Positions 1 through 8,757 of a stretch of 64,000 bases of DNA are shown in pieces. A program made the position numbers and the translations under genes. The notes under the pieces were generated by a model. It ran no database searches. It had not been told where the DNA came from and saw only the letters and a list, made by a program, of their open reading frames with translations. Position 1 is the first letter of the stretch, and the number at the start of each line of letters is the position of its first letter. The DNA is from an uncultured Acidimicrobiales bacterium (lineage in GTDB: Bacteria; Actinomycetota; Acidimicrobiia; Acidimicrobiales; SZUA-35), in the NCBI GenBank assembly GCA_937997485.1, contig CALKTH010000001.1, forward strand, positions 1-64,000, in the 5' to 3' direction.

Positions 1-1104
1 GCGGTCGTGGGTCCGCACGACGTCAACTGTGCCGCCGCCTTGGGAGGTGCTGCGGCACCCGTGGCAATTGACGGAGGCCTCATTGCAGCGGGCATCCGAG
101 GGACGACCATCGGCGTTGATCGCTACGACTGGAACTCGGGAGAGCTGACCACCATTGCCAGCGGACCGTGGATGAGTGGAGCGATGGCGGCATCCGCCGA
201 TGGGTCGCGCATTCTGGCCACGGTCACCACGCCCACACGACCAGCTGAGCTGTGGGACGTGTCGGGCGAGGAACCCAGTGTGCTGGTCTCACTGAACGAC
301 GAGCTGTTGGCCGAGCTGGACTTGGTCGAGCCCGAGCTCGTCCGTGTGCCATCAACCGACGGTGTCGAGGTCGAGGCCCTGATTACCCGACCCCCAGCCT
401 CGGTCGATGTTCCGCAGCCTGGTCCCGGCCTCGTCTACATCCACGGCGGCCCGCTGAGCATCTACGGCCAGAACTTCTTCGACGAGTTCCAGCTCGCCGC
501 AGCCGAGGGCTACACCGTCATCGCTGGTAACCCGCGGGGCTCGGATGGTCGGGGCGAGGAGTGGGCGTCGTCCATCATGGGCGACCTCGGCAATCTCGAC
601 TGGGAGGACGTACAGGCGCTCACCGATCACCTCGCCGCGCTCCCCGAAGTTGACGAGCAGCGGATCGGCATTGGCGGCGGAAGCTATGGCGGCTTCATGA
701 CCTCGTGGGCCATCGGCCATTCCGATCGATACAAGGCTGCCCTGGTTGAACGAGCGGTGACGAACTGGGAGTCGTTCGCCGGTACCAGCGACATCGGCAC
801 CTTCTTCCTGCCGATCATCGTGCACGCCACACTCGAGGACGATGTGGACGAACTCCGGCGTCAGTCACCCATGGCCTATGCAAACAACATCAACACGCCC
901 ACGCTGATCCTCCACAGCGAGGAGGACTGGCGCTGCCCAATCGAGCAGGCTGAGCAACTCTTTGCCGTGCTTCGTCGACGTGGCGTCGATGTGACTCTCG
1001 CTCGGTTCCCCGGCGAGAACCATGAGCTCAGCCGAAGCGGCAAGCCGTCTCACCGAGTGGAGCGCATGGCACTCGTGCACGGGTTCTTCAACGCTCACGT
1101 CTGA
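1..1104 (+). CDS. S9 family peptidase (prolyl oligopeptidase-like), C-terminal part
   Basis: The reading frame is open at the left edge, so only the last 367 codons or so are in the window. The C-terminal alpha/beta-hydrolase domain is complete: the nucleophile elbow GGSYGG (Ser near residue 228), an aspartate in the stretch HSEEDWRCP, and the histidine in GENHELSR form the expected Ser-Asp-His triad of acylaminoacyl-peptidase/prolyl oligopeptidase proteins. The preceding residues fit the end of a beta-propeller that gates access in this family. The likely role is cleavage of short peptides or acyl-amino acids. It converges on the DyP operon downstream. The internal ATG at position 7 is not considered the true start, because the frame continues upstream of it. 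Confidence 0.88.
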   Translation, partial: AVVGPHDVNCAAALGGAAAPVAIDGGLIAAGIRGTTIGVDRYDWNSGELTTIASGPWMSGAMAASADGSRILATVTTPTRPAELWDVSGEEPSVLVSLNDELLAELDLVEPELVRVPSTDGVEVEALITRPPASVDVPQPGPGLVYIHGGPLSIYGQNFFDEFQLAAAEGYTVIAGNPRGSDGRGEEWASSIMGDLGNLDWEDVQALTDHLAALPEVDEQRIGIGGGSYGGFMTSWAIGHSDRYKAALVERAVTNWESFAGTSDIGTFFLPIIVHATLEDDVDELRRQSPMAYANNINTPTLILHSEEDWRCPIEQAEQLFAVLRRRGVDVTLARFPGENHELSRSGKPSHRVERMALVHGFFNAHV

Positions 1105-1112
1105 TTGGGCGT

Positions 1113-1127
1113 GCGGGTCGCGCCCGC
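1113..1127. terminator. Short GC hairpin between convergent genes
   Basis: A 5-bp arm GCGGG is followed by a five-base loop and CCCGC, 8 bases after the S9 peptidase stop and before the end of the convergent DyP gene. There is no clear T-run, so this is only a weak candidate for a bidirectional terminator. Confidence 0.3.
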
Positions 1128-1158
1128 TTCGTCGCCCGTCCCGATGCCGTTTCGCTCC

Positions 1159-2808
1159 TCAGGTTGGGTCGACAGCGCCGCGGGCGATCGCTGACAACGC
1201 CGTCAGACTCGGCACGAAGAAGTAGTCGCCGCCTCGGGTCTCAACGAACTGAGGAATGCCGGTACAGATCTTCGGCACCTCCATGCCGTCAGGATCAACC
1301 TCAAACGTCATTCGAGCGCGAAGCGGATCGATGTCCTCATCCGGCCAAGATGCAAGCAGTGCGTCCTGGTCGTTGCCCAACCGGAAGTCGTTGCCGAAGT
1401 TCATCCACTGCTGCTGAACGAACTCGAACTGGCGATTGATACTCGCTCCAATGGCCATGAAAATGATGCCGTGGTCTCCGTTATCAACGCTGCGATCGCT
1501 TGAATCCCCGTAGGGAAGGCCGCGGCGGGCAATGCGTCGGCGATTGACGAGCGCGCCCGGCGTACTGAACGCGTGGTCTTGACCGAACTCCAACGAGCCA
1601 CGAGGGTTCGCTCGCCGACTGTGCGCTCCGACCGGGCAGGACTCTCCAGCAATGTCCTCTCGATAGTCGAAACCCGATTGCTGTTCCTTCAACTCGAGAT
1701 GACGCTCGGTCGCCGCGGCACGTTGCGTTGGCGTGGCAGTCTCGTCGAAACGATCAGCCTTCGCCTGCTCAAGTTTGGCGTTGAACGCATTCGCCTCAGC
1801 TTCGGTCGGGAACGATGCGAGCGGTGCGCCGTTCGGCCAGCGACCGACCAGCTTCGCCCGAAAGAGGTTCTCTTCCATCGAGAGCTTGGCTGCTTCGCTC
1901 GCTGCGTACCGATCGAACGTCGCCACGTTCTGATGGAGCTTTCGATAGACGAGATACGTGCCATTCTTCGAGAGCGTCGAAGGCACCGGGGCGGCCGGGT
2001 ACTCCAGTGCTTCGTCGGTGTGACCGAGAAGGAGTTCGCCGGTGGCAAGTGGTGCCCAACCCGCGTCCGTCGCTGGAGACGAGTCACGGAGTCGCTTCCC
2101 ACCACCGATGACGTTCGAGCTCCGACTCCCCGAATCCTTGTAGTAGGGATCGCTGATCCCATCGGTGTAGCCAAAGTGCTCCTTCGGCCCTGGCGTGCCG
2201 TGCTCATCTCGGAGTGCGGCGCCATCCTGGAAGGCAGCGTCCGCTCCCCCGGCGGATCGGTGGCCAGCAAGTTGTTGCACACCAGCGGAATCGCCGGCAA
2301 CGTCATTCGCAGCGCGAGCAGCCAACCCCACCTCCTCGTAGCGCTGAGCTAGGGCGTCGGAAGATTCGGCATTGATCGTGACCAACAGGTGCACGGGTTG
2401 CTGTCCATCCTCGGTCTGCCACACCGGATCCCAGTTCTTCGGAGCGCTTGCGCCAACATCACCCAGAATCGAGGCGCGCGCTCGCATCCCCATCACGAAT
2501 TCGTCGGGAAAACTCAACAGCGATCGCTCAGGCACTCCCAAGCGTCGGAGACCCTCATACGTGAGCGCCACGTTTGTTGTTGATGGCGGCTGCTTTGTGC
2601 CTTCCTCTACGACGCCGGACTCCGACCACGGGACCGAGGTCGTCAACATCGGAACCAACAACTTGATGAAGGTCCGGCCCGCAACTGCGGCGTTGATGCG
2701 GTAGGTAACGTAACGCGCCACCGGGAAGCCGTACCGTCCGTAACCCTTAATGATGTTGCCCTGAACGTCGTGGAGGTCCACACCACTCCGGATCTCGAAC
2801 GTCGTCAT
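1159..2808 (-). CDS. DyP-type heme peroxidase
   Basis: 549-residue dye-decolorizing-type peroxidase. The family hallmarks are present: the distal GxxDG motif as GYTDG (residues 213-217, acid-base Asp216) and the proximal heme-ligand region AHSRRANPRG (His396, followed by the conserved Arg residues). No Tat or Sec signal is visible, and no encapsulin-targeting tail is evident, so it is probably cytoplasmic. The start ATG at 2808 was chosen over an in-frame ATG at 2853 because it has a GAGGA ribosome site about 7 bases upstream and forms a 4-base ATGA overlap with the stop of the upstream gene. It is the last gene of a four-gene leftward operon whose other members are uncharacterised. The physiological substrate cannot be told from sequence. 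Confidence 0.92.
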   Translation of the reverse strand: MTTFEIRSGVDLHDVQGNIIKGYGRYGFPVARYVTYRINAAVAGRTFIKLLVPMLTTSVPWSESGVVEEGTKQPPSTTNVALTYEGLRRLGVPERSLLSFPDEFVMGMRARASILGDVGASAPKNWDPVWQTEDGQQPVHLLVTINAESSDALAQRYEEVGLAARAANDVAGDSAGVQQLAGHRSAGGADAAFQDGAALRDEHGTPGPKEHFGYTDGISDPYYKDSGSRSSNVIGGGKRLRDSSPATDAGWAPLATGELLLGHTDEALEYPAAPVPSTLSKNGTYLVYRKLHQNVATFDRYAASEAAKLSMEENLFRAKLVGRWPNGAPLASFPTEAEANAFNAKLEQAKADRFDETATPTQRAAATERHLELKEQQSGFDYREDIAGESCPVGAHSRRANPRGSLEFGQDHAFSTPGALVNRRRIARRGLPYGDSSDRSVDNGDHGIIFMAIGASINRQFEFVQQQWMNFGNDFRLGNDQDALLASWPDEDIDPLRARMTFEVDPDGMEVPKICTGIPQFVETRGGDYFFVPSLTALSAIARGAVDPT

Positions 2809-3467
2809 GAGTGAGTCCTCGCACTTTCGAGTGTTTGAGCGCCCGGCCGCCACGTCGGACCGTCCAATTTGGTGACTTGGACGCGCTCCGCAAACGACAG
2901 GAAGGCGCTACGGAGTTCGTCGTCGCTCGCCCCTTGATGGCTGGCCACGAAATCTCCGAACTCTTGCTTGAGATACAGACCCTTCAGCTGTTCGGCGAGC
3001 GGTCGATCGTTGGAACCGTTGAAGAGGAACGTGTTCGAGACTTGGCATTTCTTGATGTAGTCCACGAACGACTCGGCGCTATTGACACTGCTGCCGAAGG
3101 CAACGCAGTGCTGCCAGATGAGTCGGACCTCAGGTTCGATGTTCTCCCACATGCCCCGGAGGTACGGCTCGAGCTCACCGTGGAAGTCGCTCCCGAAGAA
3201 CAGGTACTGCGACTTCAGGTGCTCCTGTTGCGAACGCCCTTCGTAGAAGACGTCCTTCAGAATGTACAAGCGAGCGAGATACGTGTTTGGAACTCGGGCC
3301 ATCGGACTCCGCTCGTGGGAATCGAGTCCCGCGAGGGTCTCCCGCACGACCGCTTCGTATGAGCTGTTCCGACCGGGGGCCGTTCCCAGTTTGATCGGGC
3401 ACAAGGCGGTCAGCCCGTAGTGCTTGCTACTCTTGGGAAGCCTGCCGCCGCCACCTGCTCCTACCAT
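2805..3467 (-). CDS. Uncharacterised DyP-operon protein (paralogue of next gene)
   Basis: 220-residue protein, no signal peptide or membrane segment. It begins with a Gly-rich tail and has a core (about residues 60-215) that aligns by eye with the core of the gene upstream: a hydrophobic strand, a stretch FGSDFHGELEPYL, then an Ile/Leu-Trp and a G near residue 125, then YI near 138. That pattern (strand, aromatic/Gly turn 'FxG', helix 'xxYl', Trp) recurs in proteins I have seen beside heme peroxidases, but I cannot name the family with certainty. It starts one base into the previous stop (TGATG) behind a strong AGGAGG site and ends in an ATGA overlap with the DyP gene, so the proteins are probably made in fixed ratio. 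Function unknown; a partner or substrate-delivery role for DyP is inference. Confidence 0.8.
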   Translation of the reverse strand: MVGAGGGGRLPKSSKHYGLTALCPIKLGTAPGRNSSYEAVVRETLAGLDSHERSPMARVPNTYLARLYILKDVFYEGRSQQEHLKSQYLFFGSDFHGELEPYLRGMWENIEPEVRLIWQHCVAFGSSVNSAESFVDYIKKCQVSNTFLFNGSNDRPLAEQLKGLYLKQEFGDFVASHQGASDDELRSAFLSFAERVQVTKLDGPTWRPGAQTLESARTHS

Positions 3468-4108
3468 CAGAAGGCCTCCTGACGTGCTTGGTTCTGGACG
3501 GCCTCGGTCGCAAGGCTGACGATGACGGACTCATCGAGTCGAGAGATGTCGTCTTGATGTTTGCGAATGGTGTCGTCGTATGCCTGCCGGAACTGCTTCG
3601 GCGACATTCCAGAGGCGCTTCCGGCGAGGGTGACGAGCGAGTCTCGGACCCGTTGAGCAGCCTTCACGTCGTTGCTCGCCGCCAGCGGGTACGCGCTGTA
3701 GTAGTGATCCGTCGGGATCGAGTTGGCGTTGATGTAGGCGTGAAACGGTTCGATAGGAACGGAGTTCGGGAAGCCGACGTTCTTGAACCAGAGCATGTCC
3801 AAGCCGGTTCCCAACGACATCGAGAAGGAATCGATGTACTGGTCCCAGTTGCCGTTGAAGTTGCTGAGGAAGCACTCGTAGTGGTGACGCAATTCCTCCG
3901 TTGGTTGGCCTTCGCCCAGATTCGGAAAGTCCTTGGGAGCGATGATCACCCAGCGGGCGTAGTGGATAAGCGACAGCGTCTGCAGGCCCCGAAGCTTCTT
4001 CTTGAAGAACCGCGGTAGAACCCAGAAGATGATCCGATTCTCTATCCCCTTCCGGCGTGTCGGAGTCCACACGTTCAGCGCCTGGGCTTTCCCAGCGACG
4101 TTCGACAT
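3467..4108 (-). CDS. Uncharacterised DyP-operon protein
   Basis: 213-residue cytoplasmic protein. Residues 45-60 form a hydrophobic strand (LIHYARWVII) and residues 78-95 read CFLSNFNGNWDQYIDSF, matching the equivalent region of the downstream gene with one gap, which suggests that the two arose by duplication. The strand-turn-helix order would suit a ferredoxin-like alpha/beta fold, which is also the fold of DyP domains, but this is only pattern matching. An Arg/Lys-rich segment (residues 18-41) with aromatic residues precedes the core. The AAAGGA site lies upstream of ATG 4108, and a 23-base gap separates it from the gene before it. Function unknown. Confidence 0.78.
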   Translation of the reverse strand: MSNVAGKAQALNVWTPTRRKGIENRIIFWVLPRFFKKKLRGLQTLSLIHYARWVIIAPKDFPNLGEGQPTEELRHHYECFLSNFNGNWDQYIDSFSMSLGTGLDMLWFKNVGFPNSVPIEPFHAYINANSIPTDHYYSAYPLAASNDVKAAQRVRDSLVTLAGSASGMSPKQFRQAYDDTIRKHQDDISRLDESVIVSLATEAVQNQARQEAF

Positions 4109-4131
4109 GGTGAGGCGTCCTTTCTCTTGAC

Positions 4132-4998
4132 CTAGAGCGAGCCGCGCGCCGAGGGGCGCGTGGTGAGCATGTAGCGAGCGATCTTCAAGATGATCAGGAG
4201 GCCGCTCTTGTTCTTCATGTACGCCTTGTCCGTGGCGACAGGATCGATGTGGGACGGAGCGTCTTCCATGAGCCCAGTCATCTCACCCGGCAAGATCGAT
4301 CCGTCACGCAGCTCATGCCGTCGATCGACGATGCTCTGGAAAAACGGCTGCTCATGGTTGAAGAAGTCGCGGAGCAGTTGCGGCGTCACGTGCTTGACCC
4401 CTGCGTGGTCGAGCTGTCCGCAGAGGATGATGAAGCCTTGCCATTGGATGTGAGCCCGAAACCGAGCCCCTGTGCGATCCTTGAAGGAGGTCGCCGTCCG
4501 CTCACCGTTCCACGTCGAGTACGGCTTCGAGTGCTGCGACTGCACGAAGATCCCCAACACGTGCTCCGTGATTCGATTGTTGGGCGTGCCCGCATCCTCA
4601 GCGATTGCTTCGAGATGATGGATCAGTTTGATGAGCCGGTCCTGATCGACACCATCGTCGACGTTGAAGACACGGCTCGAATAGGCGCCTTGCCCCCAAC
4701 CTCGGACGCACGACTCGATGTCTGTCGTGTTCTTGTCCGAGTGCGTCTGATCCGTGATCCCGTTGCGGGCGAGCCAACTGATCAAGGTCGCCCAAGGCGT
4801 TCCCGCTAGCCCGAGACCGTCGGGTCCGAAAATGTTGTCTGAGGACGCCTTCGTGACCACCCCGTTGCCGTCGCCAGAAGGCCAGAGATGGCGTTCGAGG
4901 CCAGCTCGAAGAGACGCTGCAGGCGCAGCCTTTCCGCTCGAGATCACAAGTCTTCCCTCCAGAACCGCCCATGCCAGGTTCAGTGTCAGACCGCTCAT
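4132..4998 (-). CDS. Uncharacterised protein, first gene of DyP operon
   Basis: 288 residues, no signal peptide and no obvious membrane segment. I do not recognise a family. The sequence has the look of a soluble enzyme or binding protein: a Trp- and Gly-rich N-terminal third, the segment NNRITEHVLGIFVQSQHS in the middle, and a basic C-terminus (KIARYMLTTRPSARGSL). It is the first gene of the leftward unit that ends with the DyP peroxidase, and conserved linkage of these four genes would be the best evidence that they work together. Start at ATG 4998 is the only good methionine; the ribosome site is weak. Confidence 0.72.
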   Translation of the reverse strand: MSGLTLNLAWAVLEGRLVISSGKAAPAASLRAGLERHLWPSGDGNGVVTKASSDNIFGPDGLGLAGTPWATLISWLARNGITDQTHSDKNTTDIESCVRGWGQGAYSSRVFNVDDGVDQDRLIKLIHHLEAIAEDAGTPNNRITEHVLGIFVQSQHSKPYSTWNGERTATSFKDRTGARFRAHIQWQGFIILCGQLDHAGVKHVTPQLLRDFFNHEQPFFQSIVDRRHELRDGSILPGEMTGLMEDAPSHIDPVATDKAYMKNKSGLLIILKIARYMLTTRPSARGSL

Positions 4999-5105
4999 TC
5001 AATGAAGCGAGTCGGTGCGACATCCTCAGACAACCCTGTCGATCCGACTGTGTCAAAACTCCAACGAGGACAAGTCCCCGGTCACTGGCAAGGGATCAGC
5101 TGGAA

Positions 5106-5603
5106 TCACGCACGCATCGTCAGTTCATCGATGAACGTCACGACGTCGCTGAGTGCCGGGAACTGGTCAACATCGGCCGAGGGGATCAGATCCACGACGA
5201 TGAACTCGCCTGCGACCTCGATCGTCGAGGAAAAGAGTGCGTCGTTCCCTCCCCGGACTCGATGAGGACCGAGGGTCCGAACGATGAAGACAACCGGGTG
5301 GCGATCGGTTCGAGATCCACCGCCGCTCCGAAGCCCAGAACCGCTCGGCTTGTTCCGTCGAGTCGGATATCAACGATGCGGAGCGTCGGGAAGATAGGCC
5401 CGAGGGTTTTCAACGGGCGGTGGCCGTTCCTGTCGCTTGCGCAAGGCAACGAACGCGTCATGTACAGCATCCTCCGCTCCCCGCGGATCGATCGACCTGC
5501 TGTAGGTCACCAACTGGGACCGAAAGTCTGCGACCAGGGCGTCAAAGCTCTCGTTCTGGTCTGCCGTCAACGGTTCCTCTTGGATTGGGTTGTCCACCAT
5601 CAC
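5106..5603 (-). pseudogene. Broken ECF-sigma-like gene with two frame changes
   Basis: From ATG 5603 (AGGTG site upstream) a frame reads 77 codons with an ECF sigma region-2 flavour: DALVADFRSQLVTYSRSIDP, then AEDAVHDAFVALRKRQ and VENPRAYL, after which it stops at 5370. In sigma factors NPRAYL is followed by more helix. Here the protein-like signal moves to the -strand frame that is open about 5400-5250 (RIVDIRLDG, then GFGAAVDLEPIATRL) and then returns to the first frame (EVAGEFIVVDLIPSADVDQF to DVVTFIDELTMRA, stop at 5106-5108). Two compensating shifts, either real decay or sequencing error, explain this; alternatively it is a sigma fragment next to a second broken gene. Antisense reading frames here are shadows. 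Confidence 0.5.
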
Positions 5604-5689
5604 ACCTGATTGAGGGTTGGCAGGACCGAAACGATGACACGATCGCGAAGAAATCCGGAGACTTTTCCCACTCGACCTGAGCGGGTGGC

Positions 5690-7333
5690 TCAGGAGGAGA
5701 AGTGTTCGCTCTCCAACTGCCGAGGCAACGTGATTTGGATCGATACGTCCAGCGCTGCGGCGAGGAGCCGAGATCGTTCGCGAGCGGCGTAAAGCTCGAG
5801 GTCGAGATCGGCCGCCTCCTCGCCGACGGGTTCGATCGTGAGCATCTTCGACTCCCGGTCGATGAGCGCTCGGACCGAGGTCACCGTGGCTGCGTGACGC
5901 CGATCGAGACCGATGGCAAGGCGGAGTATTCCTGCCAGCAGCCGCACGAGCTGACGATCGTCCTTCGACAGCGCCGCAAACTCCGCGTGCTTCTCCGAGG
6001 GGTGACTCTTGCGGTGGTAGCGGGCGACGGTGGCGATCAGCTCGATCTCCTGCTCGCTGAATCCGGTCAGCTGCTCGGAGTTCCGAATCACGTAGTAGCT
6101 GTGTTTGTGGTGGCTGGAGTGACTGATGAAGAGCCCGACGTTGTGGACGATGGCGGCCGCTTCCAAGATCTCTCGGGCGTGGTCATCGAGCCCGTGCAGT
6201 CGACGAGTCCGGTCGAAGATCTCTGCCGAGAGATGAGCCGTGTGTTCAGCGTGCGCCGGATCGGGGTCGAGCTGGCGGGCTAGGCGCAACAAACTGGAAC
6301 GCCTCGGATCGTCGAGCTCCCTTCCCGTGGCGCGCCCGAATCGGTCGAACAACACACCTTCGCGGAGCGCGAATTCAGAGATGGTCATCTGCTCGATCTC
6401 GAACGCTCGGAAGACCTCGTCCAGCAAGATCGAGCCAGCCACGATGATGTCCACTCGCTTCGTATCGAGCCCGCTGATCTGGTTGCGCTCGGCGGTGTTC
6501 TTCGTGGTGACCGACTCGACAATGTCGGCTAGCTCCGCAGCGCTGAAGACCACACCATTCATCTGCCGAGCGCCCTCACCTCGAGCAGCAACCGCCATGG
6601 CCGCAATGGTCGAGGCCGTGCCGGAGCTGCCGATGGCGATCTCGGGTTGGTGGCCCATCAGCTCGTAAGAGACGGGTGCGAGCGCAGCGCGAACGTAGTT
6701 GCGGCATTCCTCAACCGCCTCCGGATCCACCGCGCCATCACCGTCGACGATCCCATCAAAGAACCGCTCGGTCAGCCGAATGGCTCCCAGCTTCATGCTG
6801 CGCGCCTCGAGCGCTTCGTCGCCCTGGCCGACGAGAAACTCGGTGCTCCCGCCGCCAATGTCAACCAACACCAAACGCTTGTCGAACACTGGCAGCGCAA
6901 GGAGCACACCAACGTGGATGAGACGAGCCTCCTCGAATCCGCTGATGACCTCCACCTCAATGTCGAGTTCGTCTCGGGCCCGGTCAAGGAAGTCGTTCTT
7001 GTTCGTGGCCTCCCGCACCGCGCTGGTAGCGACGGCAACGAGATCGACCTCTCCGAAGCTGGATGCGACCGCTGCCATGCGACCAAGGGCGGAGATACCG
7101 CGCTCGATGGCCTCGGGTGCGAGCTGTTTCATCTCGCCGCCGCCCTGACCCAGGCGCACCATTTCCTTCTCACTCGTGAGCATGTCGAAGCCACCGTCGT
7201 CGGTCATGCGGGCGACGACAAGGTGCATCGAGTTGGTGCCGATGTCGATCGCCGCCTTGATGGCAGCACCGTTCGGCTGGCCGTTCGAGTCTGAGGCTGC
7301 GTTTTGTGCGGGAGCGTTGTCCGTCGACGTCAC
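5690..7333 (-). CDS. ppx: Ppx/GppA family exopolyphosphatase / pppGpp phosphatase
   Basis: 547 residues from a GTG start at 7333. The actin-like phosphate-binding loop AIDIGTNSMHLVV is at residues 28-40, the catalytic glutamate is in GFEEARLIHVGV, and the second loop is VDIGGGSTEFLVG. The C-terminal half carries an HD-like domain (AAIVHNVGLFISHSSHHKHS), giving the full two-part Ppx layout. It should hydrolyse inorganic polyphosphate and/or pppGpp in the cytoplasm. The reading frame is open far upstream to 7720, but that extension overlaps prmA on the other strand and lacks conserved motifs, so it was rejected. It is divergent from prmA with only 33 bases between the starts, so both promoters must overlap or lie within the genes. 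Confidence 0.92.
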   Translation of the reverse strand: MTSTDNAPAQNAASDSNGQPNGAAIKAAIDIGTNSMHLVVARMTDDGGFDMLTSEKEMVRLGQGGGEMKQLAPEAIERGISALGRMAAVASSFGEVDLVAVATSAVREATNKNDFLDRARDELDIEVEVISGFEEARLIHVGVLLALPVFDKRLVLVDIGGGSTEFLVGQGDEALEARSMKLGAIRLTERFFDGIVDGDGAVDPEAVEECRNYVRAALAPVSYELMGHQPEIAIGSSGTASTIAAMAVAARGEGARQMNGVVFSAAELADIVESVTTKNTAERNQISGLDTKRVDIIVAGSILLDEVFRAFEIEQMTISEFALREGVLFDRFGRATGRELDDPRRSSLLRLARQLDPDPAHAEHTAHLSAEIFDRTRRLHGLDDHAREILEAAAIVHNVGLFISHSSHHKHSYYVIRNSEQLTGFSEQEIELIATVARYHRKSHPSEKHAEFAALSKDDRQLVRLLAGILRLAIGLDRRHAATVTSVRALIDRESKMLTIEPVGEEAADLDLELYAARERSRLLAAALDVSIQITLPRQLESEHFSS

Positions 7334-7366
7334 GCCCCTGTGATAGCAGCCTGACGGCTCCGTACG

Positions 7367-8119
7367 ATGCGTTGGGTGGCATGGATCGCAACCATCGAGG
7401 TGTCGGCCGACGACGCCGAACGGATCACCGACCTCCTCTGGCGGGAAGGAACGGATGGCGTGGCGGAAGTGCCAGTTTCCGGCAGTTCCGATCGTGTTCG
7501 TCTCATGGCCGGGTTCGACGACGAGGACGAGGCGGCAACAGCGCTCCGCAACCTCGCGCTGCAAGGCACCGTCGCACGAGTCGAGACTGGAGCGTGGAGC
7601 AACGCCGAGGTTGCGGCCGTGCAGGTCGGCGGACACGAGCTCACGATCGAGTCCGGCCAGGCCTTCGGTCACGGAGCTCACCCCACCACTCGTATTTGCC
7701 TCGATCTGCTCAGTGAGCACGTGAAGCCAGGAATGCGAGTGCTCGATGTCGGGACGGGAACCGGCGTGCTCGCGATCGCCGCCGCCACGCTCGGGGCAAC
7801 CGAGGTCGTCGGCATCGATATCGACGAACCCTCAGTGCAGGTTGCGATCAACAACAGTGCTCGCAACAACGTTGCTTCTGTCGTCGACCTTTCCACCACA
7901 CCTGTCGAGCTCGTCGCTGACACCTTCGATGTGGTGGTGGTCAACATGCTGATCGCCGACTTCGAACCGATCGCCGAGCACGTGCGAGGGGCCACCGACG
8001 GCGTGCTCATCGTGAGCGGCTGCCTTGTGGACCAAGCAGACCGCATCGCCCAAGCGACCGGCCTGGAAGAATTCGAGCGGCGAATCGATGGCGAGTGGGC
8101 AGGAGTGGTGTTGCGATGA
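7367..8119 (+). CDS. prmA: Ribosomal protein L11 methyltransferase-like (PrmA)
   Basis: 250-residue class I SAM methyltransferase. FGHGAHPTT at residues 100-108 corresponds to the PrmA FGTGxHxTT signature; LDVGTGTGVLA at 126-136 is the SAM loop; and VVVNMLIADF near 185 corresponds to the family NxLA motif. The N-terminal 80 residues fit the substrate-recognition domain that docks on ribosomal protein L11. It probably trimethylates L11 lysines and the N-terminus. First gene of a chain of five ATGA-coupled genes; its stop overlaps the start of the next gene. Confidence 0.88.
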   Translation: MRWVAWIATIEVSADDAERITDLLWREGTDGVAEVPVSGSSDRVRLMAGFDDEDEAATALRNLALQGTVARVETGAWSNAEVAAVQVGGHELTIESGQAFGHGAHPTTRICLDLLSEHVKPGMRVLDVGTGTGVLAIAAATLGATEVVGIDIDEPSVQVAINNSARNNVASVVDLSTTPVELVADTFDVVVVNMLIADFEPIAEHVRGATDGVLIVSGCLVDQADRIAQATGLEEFERRIDGEWAGVVLR

Positions 8120-8757
8120 ACGCAGATCTGAACCGACCGATTTGGTACGCAGCGTTCGGGTCGAACGTGCATCGAGACCGGCTCCTCGTCTACCTCACCG
8201 GCGGCACGATCCCGTTTAGCCCCAGTGGACGGGTGCAGGAGGGCGCCCGAGATGCCAGTGAGCCCACAGGCGACCAACCGTTCCTCATCGAACGGACACT
8301 GCTCTTCGCTGGCCGGGCCAAGCAATGGGGTGACGCTGGCGTCGCCTTCTGCGACAGCGACCACAACCCCATCACACCGACGCACGGTCGGGCGTACCGC
8401 CTCACCGCTGGCCAGGTCGAGGATGTGTTCCGTCAGGAGAACGGGCAGAGCGAGCTGATCCCATTGGACTTCGATCTGCTGTCCGCCACTGCTCCTCGTC
8501 TCGATCGGCCCGAGCTCCGACTCGGCAGCGTGCAACGCCTCGGCGAAATCGGGGGCGAACCGGTCGTCACCATCACGAGCCCGAGCCGACCGCCTGCCCT
8601 CAATGCGGCCCACGTCTCCTACCTCACGGTGATCGGTCATGGCCTCATGACGAGCTGGGACTTCTCGGCGCAAGAGGCCGCCTTCTACTTGGCCAGCCGT
8701 CCCGGCAACGCGGGCATTGTCGACCCCGTGGAGCTGACTACTACCTTGGCCGGATGA
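8116..8757 (+). CDS. Gamma-glutamylcyclotransferase-like (GGCT/AIG2 fold) protein
   Basis: 213 residues. The N-terminus WYAAFGSNVHRDRLLVYLTGG is the YGSN substrate-binding turn of the GGCT/AIG2 fold, followed by the pattern seen in the actinobacterial group often mislabelled 'histone deacetylase' (small-residue-rich, with an FAG..KQWGDAGVAF stretch). The likely chemistry is cyclisation or amine transfer of a gamma-glutamyl compound, but the substrate is unknown. The start at 8116 is fixed by the ATGA overlap with prmA; an in-frame ATG at 8095 lies inside prmA and is less likely. Its stop overlaps the next start in the same way. Confidence 0.75.
   Translation: MNADLNRPIWYAAFGSNVHRDRLLVYLTGGTIPFSPSGRVQEGARDASEPTGDQPFLIERTLLFAGRAKQWGDAGVAFCDSDHNPITPTHGRAYRLTAGQVEDVFRQENGQSELIPLDFDLLSATAPRLDRPELRLGSVQRLGEIGGEPVVTITSPSRPPALNAAHVSYLTVIGHGLMTSWDFSAQEAAFYLASRPGNAGIVDPVELTTTLAG

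Noticed and set aside
225-237. Idea that the HExxH protein at 15748-17304 is inactive because a matrixin third His is Ser
   Set aside because: The HExxHGLGFxS-type group uses a different later ligand, so inactivity cannot be claimed. (Coordinates given are protein residues.)
1573-2352. Long + strand reading frame opposite the DyP gene
   Set aside because: Arg/Leu-rich shadow of the peroxidase; no motif or ribosome site.
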